Shown: positions 1 through 5,606, counted from the stretch's first letter. The stretch: 5,606 nucleotides of DNA from Lentisphaerota bacterium (GCA_016182435.1 JACPGN010000176.1:1-5606); one strand, 5' to 3'. Program-made: numbers and translations. The notes: generated by a model not told the origin, from the letters alone.

Positions 1-378
1 ATAGGTTTCAATCAGGGTGTACTTTCCATTGCTGATGTTCACTCTGATTTTCGCGACAAGGGCCGCGTCGGCGCCATGAATCCAGTCCGTTATATTGCTC
101 CGGCACAGAACTCCGCGCTCGGAAGAAAACATGTGGAGTGCGCGTGAATTGCCGTCCATGATTGCGCCACCCTGATCGGCGATCAGTACGCCGTCGTAAA
201 TGCTCTCCAGCAGGTTCCGGTAACCGGAAGATTCGTCAGCGGGCGGCTTCTTTTTGATGGTGGGGATGGCGGTCGGCCGCCGTACGGCAATCCGCGGTGT
301 TGCCGAATCGGCCTTTTTATCAGGCACTAAAGCAATCCTAATAGTTGAGGCGGATAGATTCTTTCCGTTTTCAGCCAT
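1..378 (-). CDS. PAS-domain sensory protein, N-terminal part (runs off left edge)
   Basis: The minus-strand frame starts at the ATG at 378 and is open for 126 codons to base 1, so the gene continues outside the window. Residues 1-50 are a low-complexity leader rich in Ala, Pro and Lys (IKKKPP at 41-46) with no signal peptide. From about residue 52 the sequence reads as a PAS fold: YRNLLESIYDGVLIAD (53-68), a turn with G70/G71, I73, N77 and A80, then a helical section and a beta-strand (GKYTLIETY) at the edge. PAS domains sense small ligands, redox state or light, or mediate dimerisation. They usually sit in front of kinase, cyclase or other output domains, and any such domain here lies beyond the edge, so the activity is unknown. 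No Shine-Dalgarno sequence precedes the ATG. The gene is divergent from the receiver-domain gene at 531, which suggests a shared signalling locus. The PAS call is fairly certain; the full protein is not. Confidence 0.82.
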   Translation of the reverse strand, partial: MAENGKNLSASTIRIALVPDKKADSATPRIAVRRPTAIPTIKKKPPADESSGYRNLLESIYDGVLIADQGGAIMDGNSRALHMFSSERGVLCRSNITDWIHGADAALVAKIRVNISNGKYTLIETY

Positions 379-530
379 GGTTAAACCATATAAATCTTTG
401 ATGTTTATTGTCAATTATAAACTGAACAGACTTTTATCTTGATTTAATTCGTTTTAATTGATAGCGTCCATTTACGCTGAATTTGTGACATTTTTGTGTT
501 TACAAAGCGCAAGTTGGCTCGGGAGACCGT
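379..530. promoter_or_regulatory. AT-rich divergent intergenic region
   Basis: This 152-bp gap separates the two divergent start codons and is much richer in A/T than the flanking genes. It contains two TTTAATT copies exactly 10 bp apart (443-449 and 453-459) and the small inverted repeat TTTGT-GTTT-ACAAA (493-506). Both could be regulator contacts or chance in AT-rich DNA. A clear ribosome-binding site, GGGAG at 521-525, serves the plus-strand gene with a 5-nt spacer. I could not find a convincing plus-strand -35/-10 pair. No small gene is apparent. Confidence 0.35.
385..414 (-). promoter_or_regulatory. Candidate sigma70-type promoter of the PAS gene
   Basis: On the minus strand a perfect TTGACA (414-409) is followed after 18 bp by TATGGT (390-385), a 4/6 match to TATAAT with the key first, second and last bases kept. 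The usual -10 to +1 distance puts the transcription start at about base 378, which is the A of the ATG. The sequence match is directly visible; promoter activity and the leaderless start are inferred. Confidence 0.45.
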
Positions 531-2186
531 ATGGCCAAGCTGTTTAATAGTCTAATAACACAGCCCCCCGGCCCGCAGGCAGCGGGCCTGCCCTTGCCCG
601 CCTGGCGCGTCAAGCTGTCGAATGGCGCTGTTTATGGACCCATCGAACTGGACGAATTGCGGACATGGGCGCAGGAATGCCGCCTCGCGCCTGGCGACCA
701 GGTATCCTCGGATACTGTCCATTGGGTCAATGCGGAAACCCTGCCCGAACTGGCGATGCATTGGATGGTGGAAATGGCGTCCGGTGAAATATTCGGACCT
801 GTCCATCTTCATGCGGTCGTTGATTTTTTCCATTCCCGCCTGGTGATCCCGAGTTCTCGTCTGACAAATCGCTCCACCGGCGAAGTGGCGACTGTTGCCG
901 ACTTGGTTTTGCCCCTGATTCCTGATGTGGCCAAGGATGAGTTTCCTGCCGGAGCCCCGGTTGTGGCGGAGAATGCGGCGTCCGATGACCGGTTGATCAA
1001 ATTTAACCAGGGCACGGGTCCAGCCCGTTTGCCCCCCGACCAACCCAGGGAAAAACCTCAACTGCGCATTGAACTGCTTCAAGCAACGGTGGATGAATCC
1101 AAAGCGTGCATCAAACAATTGCAGGGCGACCTCGATTCCCAGCAAGCGCAAACACTAAAGCTCCGTGACGACGCGGCCGCGCTTGAAAAGACGTATTTGG
1201 TTAAACTCGGGGACGCGCGGAAAAAGTATGACGTTGCCGCCGATATGATCAAAGATGCCGAAACGCAAATTCAGGCGCTTAAGGCCGCGTTGGCCCAGAA
1301 GGAGCAACATGGGGCGGAAGCGGCCCGCGATTGGGACTCTGACCGGTCGGAAAAGGAGAGCCGGATCCAGACGTTAACCCGGCAGATTGAAGTGTTGACC
1401 GCCGATCAGACTCTCATGCGCTCGGTGCTGGAGCAGAACCGCGCGGAATTTGAACAGGCGCGCCAGGAGACGCGGAAACTGGCGACCCGGGCAAAGGAAC
1501 TCAACGACTGTATCTCTGGGCTTGACAGTCAGGTTCAAAATGTGTCGGAGAATTTAGCCACGAGCGCGGCGGAGGTCGCCGGGAAGCGCGAACGCATTGA
1601 AGTAATGACCGACGAACATCTCCAGAAAGAGACCCAACTCCAAACTGGAATCGAGGATCTGACCGGTCGTCGCCATACGCTCAATCAGGAACTGGGGACC
1701 GTGCGGGGTGAATTGACCGGCCGCGTGACGGATATTAAAGACATGTCTGAACGCGTGCTCAGCATGGAAAAGAGCAGAATAACTTCCGTGCCGGATCGTC
1801 AGAAAGTGAGCCATAAGCCCGGAAAAAAAGTTTTGGTTGTGGATGATAGTGAAGTCATTCAACAACTGATCGCAAAACTGGCTGAAAAGCATGGCGCATC
1901 AGTCACGGCCGCCGCTTCCGCCAGGGATGTCACTGAAATATTAGCGGAAAAAGCTTGCCGGTTTGACCTTTTTGTCCTCGATTTAATTCTGCCGGAGATA
2001 ACCGGCTGGGAGATCCTTGAGACCTTAAGGACCAAGCCGGAGACAAAAGATACGCCGATTGTTATTTTCGCCGGCCCGCTTTCATCGCAGGAGAGAGAAA
2101 AAATACTCCAGAAGGCGAATGCTGTTATTGAGAAAAGCAACTTCACCCTTAGGAATATTGATAAAGTTCTGGATCAATGGCTTTAG
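531..2186 (+). CDS. GYF_2-like x2, coiled-coil, response-regulator receiver fusion protein
   Basis: This is a 551-residue protein with no signal peptide or membrane segment, so it is probably cytoplasmic. Two tandem GYF_2/DUF4339-like units begin at W25 and W78. Their signatures align exactly at a 53-residue offset: W25, G32 and YGP 35-37 against W78, G85 and FGP 88-90. A Pro-rich linker (about 130-178) leads into a long charged coiled coil (about 179-415). The C-terminus (about 432-551) is a CheY-like receiver: KKVLVVDDS with the acidic pair D438/D439, phospho-acceptor D484 in FVLDLILPE, and the conserved Lys K535 in IEKSNF. The usual switch Ser/Thr position is Ala (A514 in VIFAG), and the Pro after the Lys is Ser. 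With no DNA-binding or enzymatic output, it looks like a phosphorylation-responsive scaffold, with the GYF_2-like units as probable protein-binding modules. ATG 531 is supported by GGGAG at 521-525. The next gene lies 121 bp downstream on the same strand. Domains are well supported; the biological role is unknown. Confidence 0.9.
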   Translation: MAKLFNSLITQPPGPQAAGLPLPAWRVKLSNGAVYGPIELDELRTWAQECRLAPGDQVSSDTVHWVNAETLPELAMHWMVEMASGEIFGPVHLHAVVDFFHSRLVIPSSRLTNRSTGEVATVADLVLPLIPDVAKDEFPAGAPVVAENAASDDRLIKFNQGTGPARLPPDQPREKPQLRIELLQATVDESKACIKQLQGDLDSQQAQTLKLRDDAAALEKTYLVKLGDARKKYDVAADMIKDAETQIQALKAALAQKEQHGAEAARDWDSDRSEKESRIQTLTRQIEVLTADQTLMRSVLEQNRAEFEQARQETRKLATRAKELNDCISGLDSQVQNVSENLATSAAEVAGKRERIEVMTDEHLQKETQLQTGIEDLTGRRHTLNQELGTVRGELTGRVTDIKDMSERVLSMEKSRITSVPDRQKVSHKPGKKVLVVDDSEVIQQLIAKLAEKHGASVTAAASARDVTEILAEKACRFDLFVLDLILPEITGWEILETLRTKPETKDTPIVIFAGPLSSQEREKILQKANAVIEKSNFTLRNIDKVLDQWL

Positions 2187-2210
2187 TTAAAAGCATAGGA
2201 ATTGCAATGT

Positions 2211-2259
2211 TGTAGCCGGGGTCGCCGACCCCGGACCGGCCTCAGCGAGGCCGGCTACA
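2211..2259. repeat. REPIN-like element: two inverted REP-type hairpins
   Basis: The element is 49 bp: TGTAG, a 19-nt hairpin (2216-2234), a single A, a second 19-nt hairpin (2236-2254), then CTACA. Read outward from each end, both 24-nt halves start TGTAGCCGG and form an 8-bp perfect stem with a 3-nt loop. The halves agree at 19 of 24 positions. Four of the five differences are paired swaps (GG/CC to CC/GG) that keep the stem intact, and the fifth is in the loop. GTAG at the foot of a GC-rich hairpin is the hallmark of REP sequences mobilised by RAYT (Y1 transposase) proteins, and two inverted REPs make a REPIN. No RAYT gene is in the window. The structure is directly seen; membership in a genome-wide family is inferred. 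Confidence 0.72.
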
Positions 2260-2265
2260 GTTTTT
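2211..2265 (+). terminator. Possible intrinsic terminator formed by the hairpin repeat
   Basis: The outer 9-bp arms TGTAGCCGG (2211-2219) and CCGGCTACA (2251-2259) can pair, or the second GC-rich hairpin (2236-2254) can fold alone. TTTTT follows at 2261-2265, one base past the outer stem. It lies 25 bp after the stop of the receiver-domain gene. This could end or attenuate transcription before the gene at 2308. The T tract is short, so read-through is plausible. Confidence 0.45.
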
Positions 2266-2307
2266 AGTTGCCGAGGGCCTAATTCAATCTCTCCGGACGG
2301 TTATAAG

Positions 2308-3513
2308 ATGGAGTCCAATAATATTCCAAAATCCGGGGCCACGCCAAAGTCGGCGCCTTCGCTTTTCTCAAATCCGACGATCGCGCCGTCACCGGCGGCA
2401 ATGACGCCTAAGCCGCCCAAGCTGTCTACCCGCCTGCGCATGGCGTCGCTCACGGCGCCGCCGGTGATCGGCGAACCAGCTAAGCGGGACTCCGCGCCCG
2501 GATTTTCCGGTAAACGACGAATCCCATGGTGGGTGATCGGTTTTTCGATTGCCGTTGTGGTAGCGCTATCCGTCGTGATCAAGCTGGTGGAAGCCGATGT
2601 GAAAAACAAAAAGAATACTTCTAACATGGCTGCCATGGAACAACAGGAGAAATTAAAGGCTTTCATAGAGGCCGCCGAGAAAGAAAAGGCAGTCCTGAAA
2701 AGCCGCGTCGCGGAGCTGGAGCAGGAATGGAAAATCAGCGCGGAGTTGCAAGCCGAGCTGGCCAAGGCGCGCAGGCTCAGCGCGGAAGCGCAGGCGGGCC
2801 TTCAGCTCTCAACGGTCGCTAAAACGGCGGCCGAGCGGGACGTGGCAATGCTCAAGGCCAGGCTGGAAGAGATTTCCCAAAAAGTGGTAACGGTCCAGGA
2901 ACAGGCAAAGCAGGTCCAGGCCCTGCAGGATGAAATCGGCAAGGAAACTCAACGGCAAGCCGAGCTGGCCAAGGCGCGCAGGCTCAGCGCGGAAGCGCAG
3001 GCCGGCCTTCAGCTCTCAACGGTCGCTAAAACGGCGGCCGAGCAGGACATGGCAACGCTCAAGGCCAGGCTGGAAGAGATTTCCCAAAAAGTGGTAACGG
3101 TCCAGGAACAGGCAGGGCAGCTCCAGGCCCAGCAGGATACAATCGGCAAGCAACCTGCGGATAAAGCAAAGACCACCAGTGGGTTTTTGTCGGCCGGATC
3201 CGAAGCTAATCGGCATTTCAAGGCTGGCTTCCAACAATGGGATGAAGGCAACGTGGACGGCTCCATAGCGGAATTCAAGAAAACCATTACCCGTCTGGAT
3301 AGTTCGGCGGCCGTAGCCTGCTACAACATTGCGTTAGGCTATGTCGAGAAGGGTGATCATTATAAAGCCTGCGATTATTTGTATCAAGCCGGGGAAATCT
3401 ACTTAAAAAACAAGAACAACGACCAGGCGGCCCGCGTGGTTGAGTTTATGAAAACAATTGATCCATCCTCATCCCTTACTAAAAAACTGTCCGAGAAGGT
3501 CGCCAAAAAGTAG
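2308..3513 (+). CDS. Membrane-anchored coiled-coil protein with TPR-like C-terminus
   Basis: This 401-residue protein is not one I recognise by name. Residues 1-71 are Pro/Ser/Ala-rich, probably disordered, and end in the basic GKRR (68-71). Residues 73-93 (starting PWWVIGFSIAVVVALS) form one strong transmembrane helix. The basic residues before it suggest an N-in orientation with the remainder in the periplasm, although Lys residues after the helix weaken that call. Residues about 107-285 are an Ala/Glu/Gln/Lys-rich coiled coil. It contains a near-exact duplication (148-212 and 217-281). Residues about 299-392 form helical TPR-like repeats (FKAGFQQWDEGNVDGSIAEF; YNIALGYVEKGDHYKACDYL), a protein-binding fold. 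The start ATG has only a weak upstream purine stretch, but no better in-frame start was found. It may be co-transcribed with the receiver-domain gene unless the intervening hairpin terminates. A scaffold or envelope-complex role is inferred. Confidence 0.85.
   Translation: MESNNIPKSGATPKSAPSLFSNPTIAPSPAAMTPKPPKLSTRLRMASLTAPPVIGEPAKRDSAPGFSGKRRIPWWVIGFSIAVVVALSVVIKLVEADVKNKKNTSNMAAMEQQEKLKAFIEAAEKEKAVLKSRVAELEQEWKISAELQAELAKARRLSAEAQAGLQLSTVAKTAAERDVAMLKARLEEISQKVVTVQEQAKQVQALQDEIGKETQRQAELAKARRLSAEAQAGLQLSTVAKTAAEQDMATLKARLEEISQKVVTVQEQAGQLQAQQDTIGKQPADKAKTTSGFLSAGSEANRHFKAGFQQWDEGNVDGSIAEFKKTITRLDSSAAVACYNIALGYVEKGDHYKACDYLYQAGEIYLKNKNNDQAARVVEFMKTIDPSSSLTKKLSEKVAKK
2748..3150 (+). repeat. 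In-gene tandem duplication, unit 207 bp (69 codons)
   Basis: Bases 2748-2943 and 2955-3150 (196 bp each, offset 207 bp) match at 186 positions by my hand count. The offset is a multiple of three, so the frame is kept and the coiled coil is lengthened by 69 residues. The first roughly 90 bp are almost identical and the differences cluster towards the 3' end of the unit. Only one of ten differences is synonymous (GCG/GCC). The others give R/Q, V/M, M/T, K/G, V/L, L/Q and E/T, two of them by two base changes. The duplication looks recent. Confidence 0.93.
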
Positions 3514-3537
3514 CCGCTGTCTGATCGTAGTTGTTTT

Positions 3538-5436
3538 TCACTTGATGGCGCTTGGGCTGGATGAGCGCGCGTGGGTGAAATAATGGGCGTCACTCGCGGA
3601 CAAAGGCCCGAGGGGCTCCAACTTGGCGGCCAACTCGGGGATAGCGCTGATGTGGCCTTTCAGGTAATCGTTCACCCGGCTGTTCAGGCGCTCCAGCCGC
3701 GCCTGCAGGGCTCCGTAGCGGCCTTCCAGGACTTCCAGGCCAAAGGGCTTATACAGTCCTAACCAGAGCGCGCAGTGTTCGTTGCCCAGCTTGGCCACGA
3801 CCTTGATCAGCGCCTTGATTTCCTGGGTCAATTGCCGCAGGCGAGTCTGGTTGCCGGCACGGTAGGCAATGGCCAGTTCATTGCGCAGGTTGCACTTCAG
3901 CGCTACCGCGCGCGCCACGAGCGCCGGGAACATGAGCCGCCGGTTGGCGGGTGGATGCCGGGCCGAGCGCTCCAGACTATCCGCCAGGTGGCAATAGTGG
4001 ATTTTGAGCGCGGACAGGTCCTTGATCACCGGGTCGAAGATGCTTAAGGCCGGATCCTGCCACAACAGCCACTTGCTGGCATTGCCGGCGCTCATTTCCG
4101 GATTGCTGATTTGCGGAATCTGGTCCAGGTTGCAGGCCTTGACCCAGGTGTCGAACTCGGCCTGGCAGATGCCGCGGAAATTGGCGCGCAGCAGAGTGTT
4201 GTTCACTTTCTCGGCGTAGCCATGTTCGGCGAAAAACTGAATGCCGGGCAGCGCCGAGAAGATATCGCATTCCGCGCCGTCATCGCCCCACAACGTCATG
4301 AAAGCCTGGCGCAGGCGCTTGTTTTTACACCCGCGCATGGCCGCATCGGTAACGGTGAACGTGAACGGCAGCGCCGCCCAGAAACGATTCCAGGTCCACG
4401 CGCCGCCGGCGAAAAGCGGCTCCGAACCCAGCGCGCGGTGGCGGTCAATCCATTCCTCGTAGAATTCGCTTTCGGTGTGATAATAATCCCAGTAGACCAG
4501 GTCCACGTCGCGGGGGATACTGGCAATAGCCTTGCGCGGGATTTTGCCGGCGCGGTCATAGTAGTCGTGGGTTTGGGAGCCCAGGCGGAAGTACATGTCG
4601 CTCCAGATCATCGGTCGCACGCCCAGCTTGTGGCACAGCCGGCGCACTTCTTTCAAATGGCGGTTGATTATGGCAAACGGATTTTGCTCGCCAAACCGCG
4701 CGCGGTACTTTCCGGTGCCCAGGCCGTGGGCCTCATCCATGCCGACATGAATGCGCCGCGAGTGAAAAGGCGCGGCGGCGGAGGCCAGCATTTTTTCCAG
4801 CAGCGCATAGGTCTTATGGTCGTTGGCCAGGATAATGTCGGCGGTGTCGCGATAGTCGGCATAGGCCGGCCACTGCAGGACTTGCGCCAGGTGCCCCAAC
4901 GTCTGGATGCAGGGGATCATTTCAATGCCCAAGGCCTGAGCGTAGGCATCCAGGTCTTTCAGCTCCTCCCAGGTGTAGCGGCCGCGCAGGTAGCCGAAAA
5001 ACGGCTCGCCGGGCACTTCATAGGTGTCCTCGGTGTAGAGCATGCACATGTTCAGGCCCATCAGCGCCCAGCGGCGCAAGAGCGCCTTGGCCGTCTCCGG
5101 CCGCAAGACGCCGTTGCGCGAGCAGTCCACCATGACGCCCAGTAGATCGAAATGCGGCTTTTCGGCGAAGTCGGCGCGCAGCGCCGCGCCTTCTTCGCCC
5201 ATCAGCCGGCCAAGCGCGCGGAGGGCGTCGGTCGCGCGGCCATAGTTCACCGTGATCTGCTCCGGCGACTTTTCGACGGCCAGGCCGCCCCGCGCCAGCG
5301 CCGCGTCCTTGATGAAAACCACATGCCTGGCGCGCGGGGAAGCGGTGAAGCGCTTAGGGTAGTCGGCCTTGATTTCGCTTAAGCCTTTGCGCAGTTCCAT
5401 GGGACAGGTATTCAGGTCGAGGGCGAATGAATGCAT
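3538..5436 (-). CDS. Family 20 glycoside hydrolase, GH20C-like exo-beta-N-acetylhexosaminidase
   Basis: This 632-residue enzyme probably removes terminal beta-linked GlcNAc or GalNAc from oligosaccharides by substrate-assisted catalysis. There is no signal peptide, so it should act in the cytoplasm on imported sugars. An N-terminal accessory domain (about 1-92) precedes the TIM barrel (about 93-400). Family landmarks are VDCSRNGVL (103-111, substrate-binding R107), EDTYEVPGEPFFGYLRG (136-152), CIQTLGHL (176-183, H182) and HVGMDEAHGLG (230-240) with the catalytic dyad D234/E235. These are followed by LVYWDYYH (313-320), FAGGAWTW (342-349) and LWGDDGAE (382-389). A helical C-terminal domain (about 401-632) completes it. 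From memory, motif order and total length match the Streptococcus pneumoniae GH20C type (roughly 630 residues) from end to end, so the gene appears intact. Exact substrate preference cannot be read from sequence. It stands alone, 24 bp from and convergent with the TPR-like gene, with no sugar-uptake gene visible. Its DNA looks more GC-rich than that of its neighbours by eye. Confidence 0.93.
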   Translation of the reverse strand: MHSFALDLNTCPMELRKGLSEIKADYPKRFTASPRARHVVFIKDAALARGGLAVEKSPEQITVNYGRATDALRALGRLMGEEGAALRADFAEKPHFDLLGVMVDCSRNGVLRPETAKALLRRWALMGLNMCMLYTEDTYEVPGEPFFGYLRGRYTWEELKDLDAYAQALGIEMIPCIQTLGHLAQVLQWPAYADYRDTADIILANDHKTYALLEKMLASAAAPFHSRRIHVGMDEAHGLGTGKYRARFGEQNPFAIINRHLKEVRRLCHKLGVRPMIWSDMYFRLGSQTHDYYDRAGKIPRKAIASIPRDVDLVYWDYYHTESEFYEEWIDRHRALGSEPLFAGGAWTWNRFWAALPFTFTVTDAAMRGCKNKRLRQAFMTLWGDDGAECDIFSALPGIQFFAEHGYAEKVNNTLLRANFRGICQAEFDTWVKACNLDQIPQISNPEMSAGNASKWLLWQDPALSIFDPVIKDLSALKIHYCHLADSLERSARHPPANRRLMFPALVARAVALKCNLRNELAIAYRAGNQTRLRQLTQEIKALIKVVAKLGNEHCALWLGLYKPFGLEVLEGRYGALQARLERLNSRVNDYLKGHISAIPELAAKLEPLGPLSASDAHYFTHARSSSPSAIK

Positions 5437-5449
5437 GAAAGCTGCTTTG

Positions 5450-5455
5450 CTCCTT
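5450..5455 (-). promoter_or_regulatory. Shine-Dalgarno of the GH20 gene, long spacer
   Basis: Minus-strand AAGGAG (5455-5450) is a strong ribosome-binding sequence but lies 13 nt before the ATG at 5436, longer than the usual 5-9 nt. No alternative in-frame ATG, GTG or TTG lies closer to it. The next Met, residue 13, would be farther away, so ATG 5436 is kept. Confidence 0.6.
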
Positions 5456-5506
5456 AATGTTTTTCGCCGCTTCCGGGTTTAGAGTGAAACACCCCAACAT
5501 ATAGTG

Positions 5507-5534
5507 ATTATGACGATAGCGGACGCGGATACAA
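5507..5534 (-). promoter_or_regulatory. Weak promoter candidate of the GH20 gene
   Basis: On the minus strand TTGTAT (5534-5529, 3/6 to TTGACA) is followed after 16 bp by CATAAT (5512-5507, 5/6 to TATAAT). It is correctly oriented, about 70 bp upstream of the start codon. The poor -35 would fit a promoter needing an activator, but the whole call is tentative. Confidence 0.3.
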
Positions 5535-5573
5535 GTTTAAGCCGCCACAATGAAAATAAATTGCCAACTTGTA
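5530..5573. repeat. 8-bp inverted repeat upstream of the GH20 gene
   Basis: TACAAGTT (5530-5537) and its exact reverse complement AACTTGTA (5566-5573) are separated by 28 bp. The first arm overlaps the candidate -35 of the GH20 promoter. TTGTA/TACAA half-sites occur in operators of some GntR-family repressors, but there they usually abut, so an operator role here is only a possibility. Nothing else is visible between 5456 and the window end. Confidence 0.3.
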
Positions 5574-5606
5574 ATGAGTCCGATTCCTGAAGCCACAGGC
5601 CATTTC

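Noticed and set aside
254..442. A 62-codon plus-strand open frame with a start ATG
   Set aside because: It overlaps the start of the PAS gene on the other strand and the AT-rich promoter region. It has no ribosome-binding site and no recognisable protein features.
552..1151. A 199-codon open frame on the minus strand
   Set aside because: It is antisense to the GYF_2-like region, where the plus-strand protein shows an aligned internal repeat and a good ribosome-binding site. The minus-strand translation shows no domain.
531..2186. Histidine kinase or SMC-like ATPase
   Set aside because: The long coiled coil invites both readings, but there is no HisKA/HATPase motif and no Walker A or B motif. 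The only catalytic-type domain is the receiver.
2308..3513. Methyl-accepting chemotaxis receptor
   Set aside because: There is a transmembrane helix and a coiled coil, but the conserved signalling hairpin tip is absent and the C-terminus is TPR-like.
3514..3537. Bidirectional terminator between the convergent genes
   Set aside because: The gap is only 24 bp. It contains a short T run near 3533-3537 but no convincing stem-loop before it on either strand.
4111..5145. A 344-codon open frame on the plus strand
   Set aside because: It lies entirely antisense to the GH20 gene, whose full set of catalytic motifs is intact. The frame is kept open by GC-rich codon use, and its translation is low-complexity with no recognisable domain.

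Overview
The window is bacterial, with intergenic gaps of 24 to about 170 bp, and holds four protein genes plus one striking non-coding repeat. A double GYF_2-like (DUF4339-type) domain, coiled-coil scaffold proteins, frequent weak or absent Shine-Dalgarno sequences and a GTAGCCGG hairpin repeat would fit a member of the Verrucomicrobiota/Kiritimatiellota/Lentisphaerota group. That placement is an impression from family knowledge, not a search result, and its confidence is low.

Layout. (1) Positions 1-378, minus strand: the first 126 codons of a gene that runs off the left edge. It has a basic, Pro/Lys-rich leader followed by a recognisable PAS sensor domain. (2) Positions 379-530: an AT-rich divergent intergenic region. 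It has a good minus-strand -35/-10 pair placed so that the mRNA of the PAS gene may be leaderless. (3) Positions 531-2186, plus strand: a 551-residue protein with two GYF_2-like repeats, a long coiled coil and a C-terminal response-regulator receiver domain. The phospho-acceptor Asp is present but the usual switch Ser/Thr is Ala. (4) Positions 2211-2259: a 49-bp element made of two inverted 24-nt REP-like hairpins, followed by a T tract. (5) Positions 2308-3513, plus strand: a 401-residue protein with a Pro-rich N-terminus, one transmembrane helix, a coiled coil containing a 69-residue tandem duplication, and a TPR-like C-terminus. (6) Positions 3538-5436, minus strand: a full-length family 20 glycoside hydrolase resembling the cytoplasmic GH20C type of exo-beta-N-acetylhexosaminidase, convergent with the preceding gene. 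(7) Positions 5437-5606: its upstream region, with a weak promoter candidate and an 8-bp inverted repeat. No RNA gene, CRISPR array or transposase gene was seen.

How the genes may work together. The PAS protein, the GYF_2/REC scaffold and the membrane-anchored coiled-coil/TPR protein look like signalling or scaffold components. Their adjacency suggests a sensory or localisation module, but no kinase or output domain is visible in the window, so this remains inference. The hexosaminidase is functionally unrelated as far as can be seen. It would act inside the cell on imported GlcNAc/GalNAc-containing oligosaccharides.
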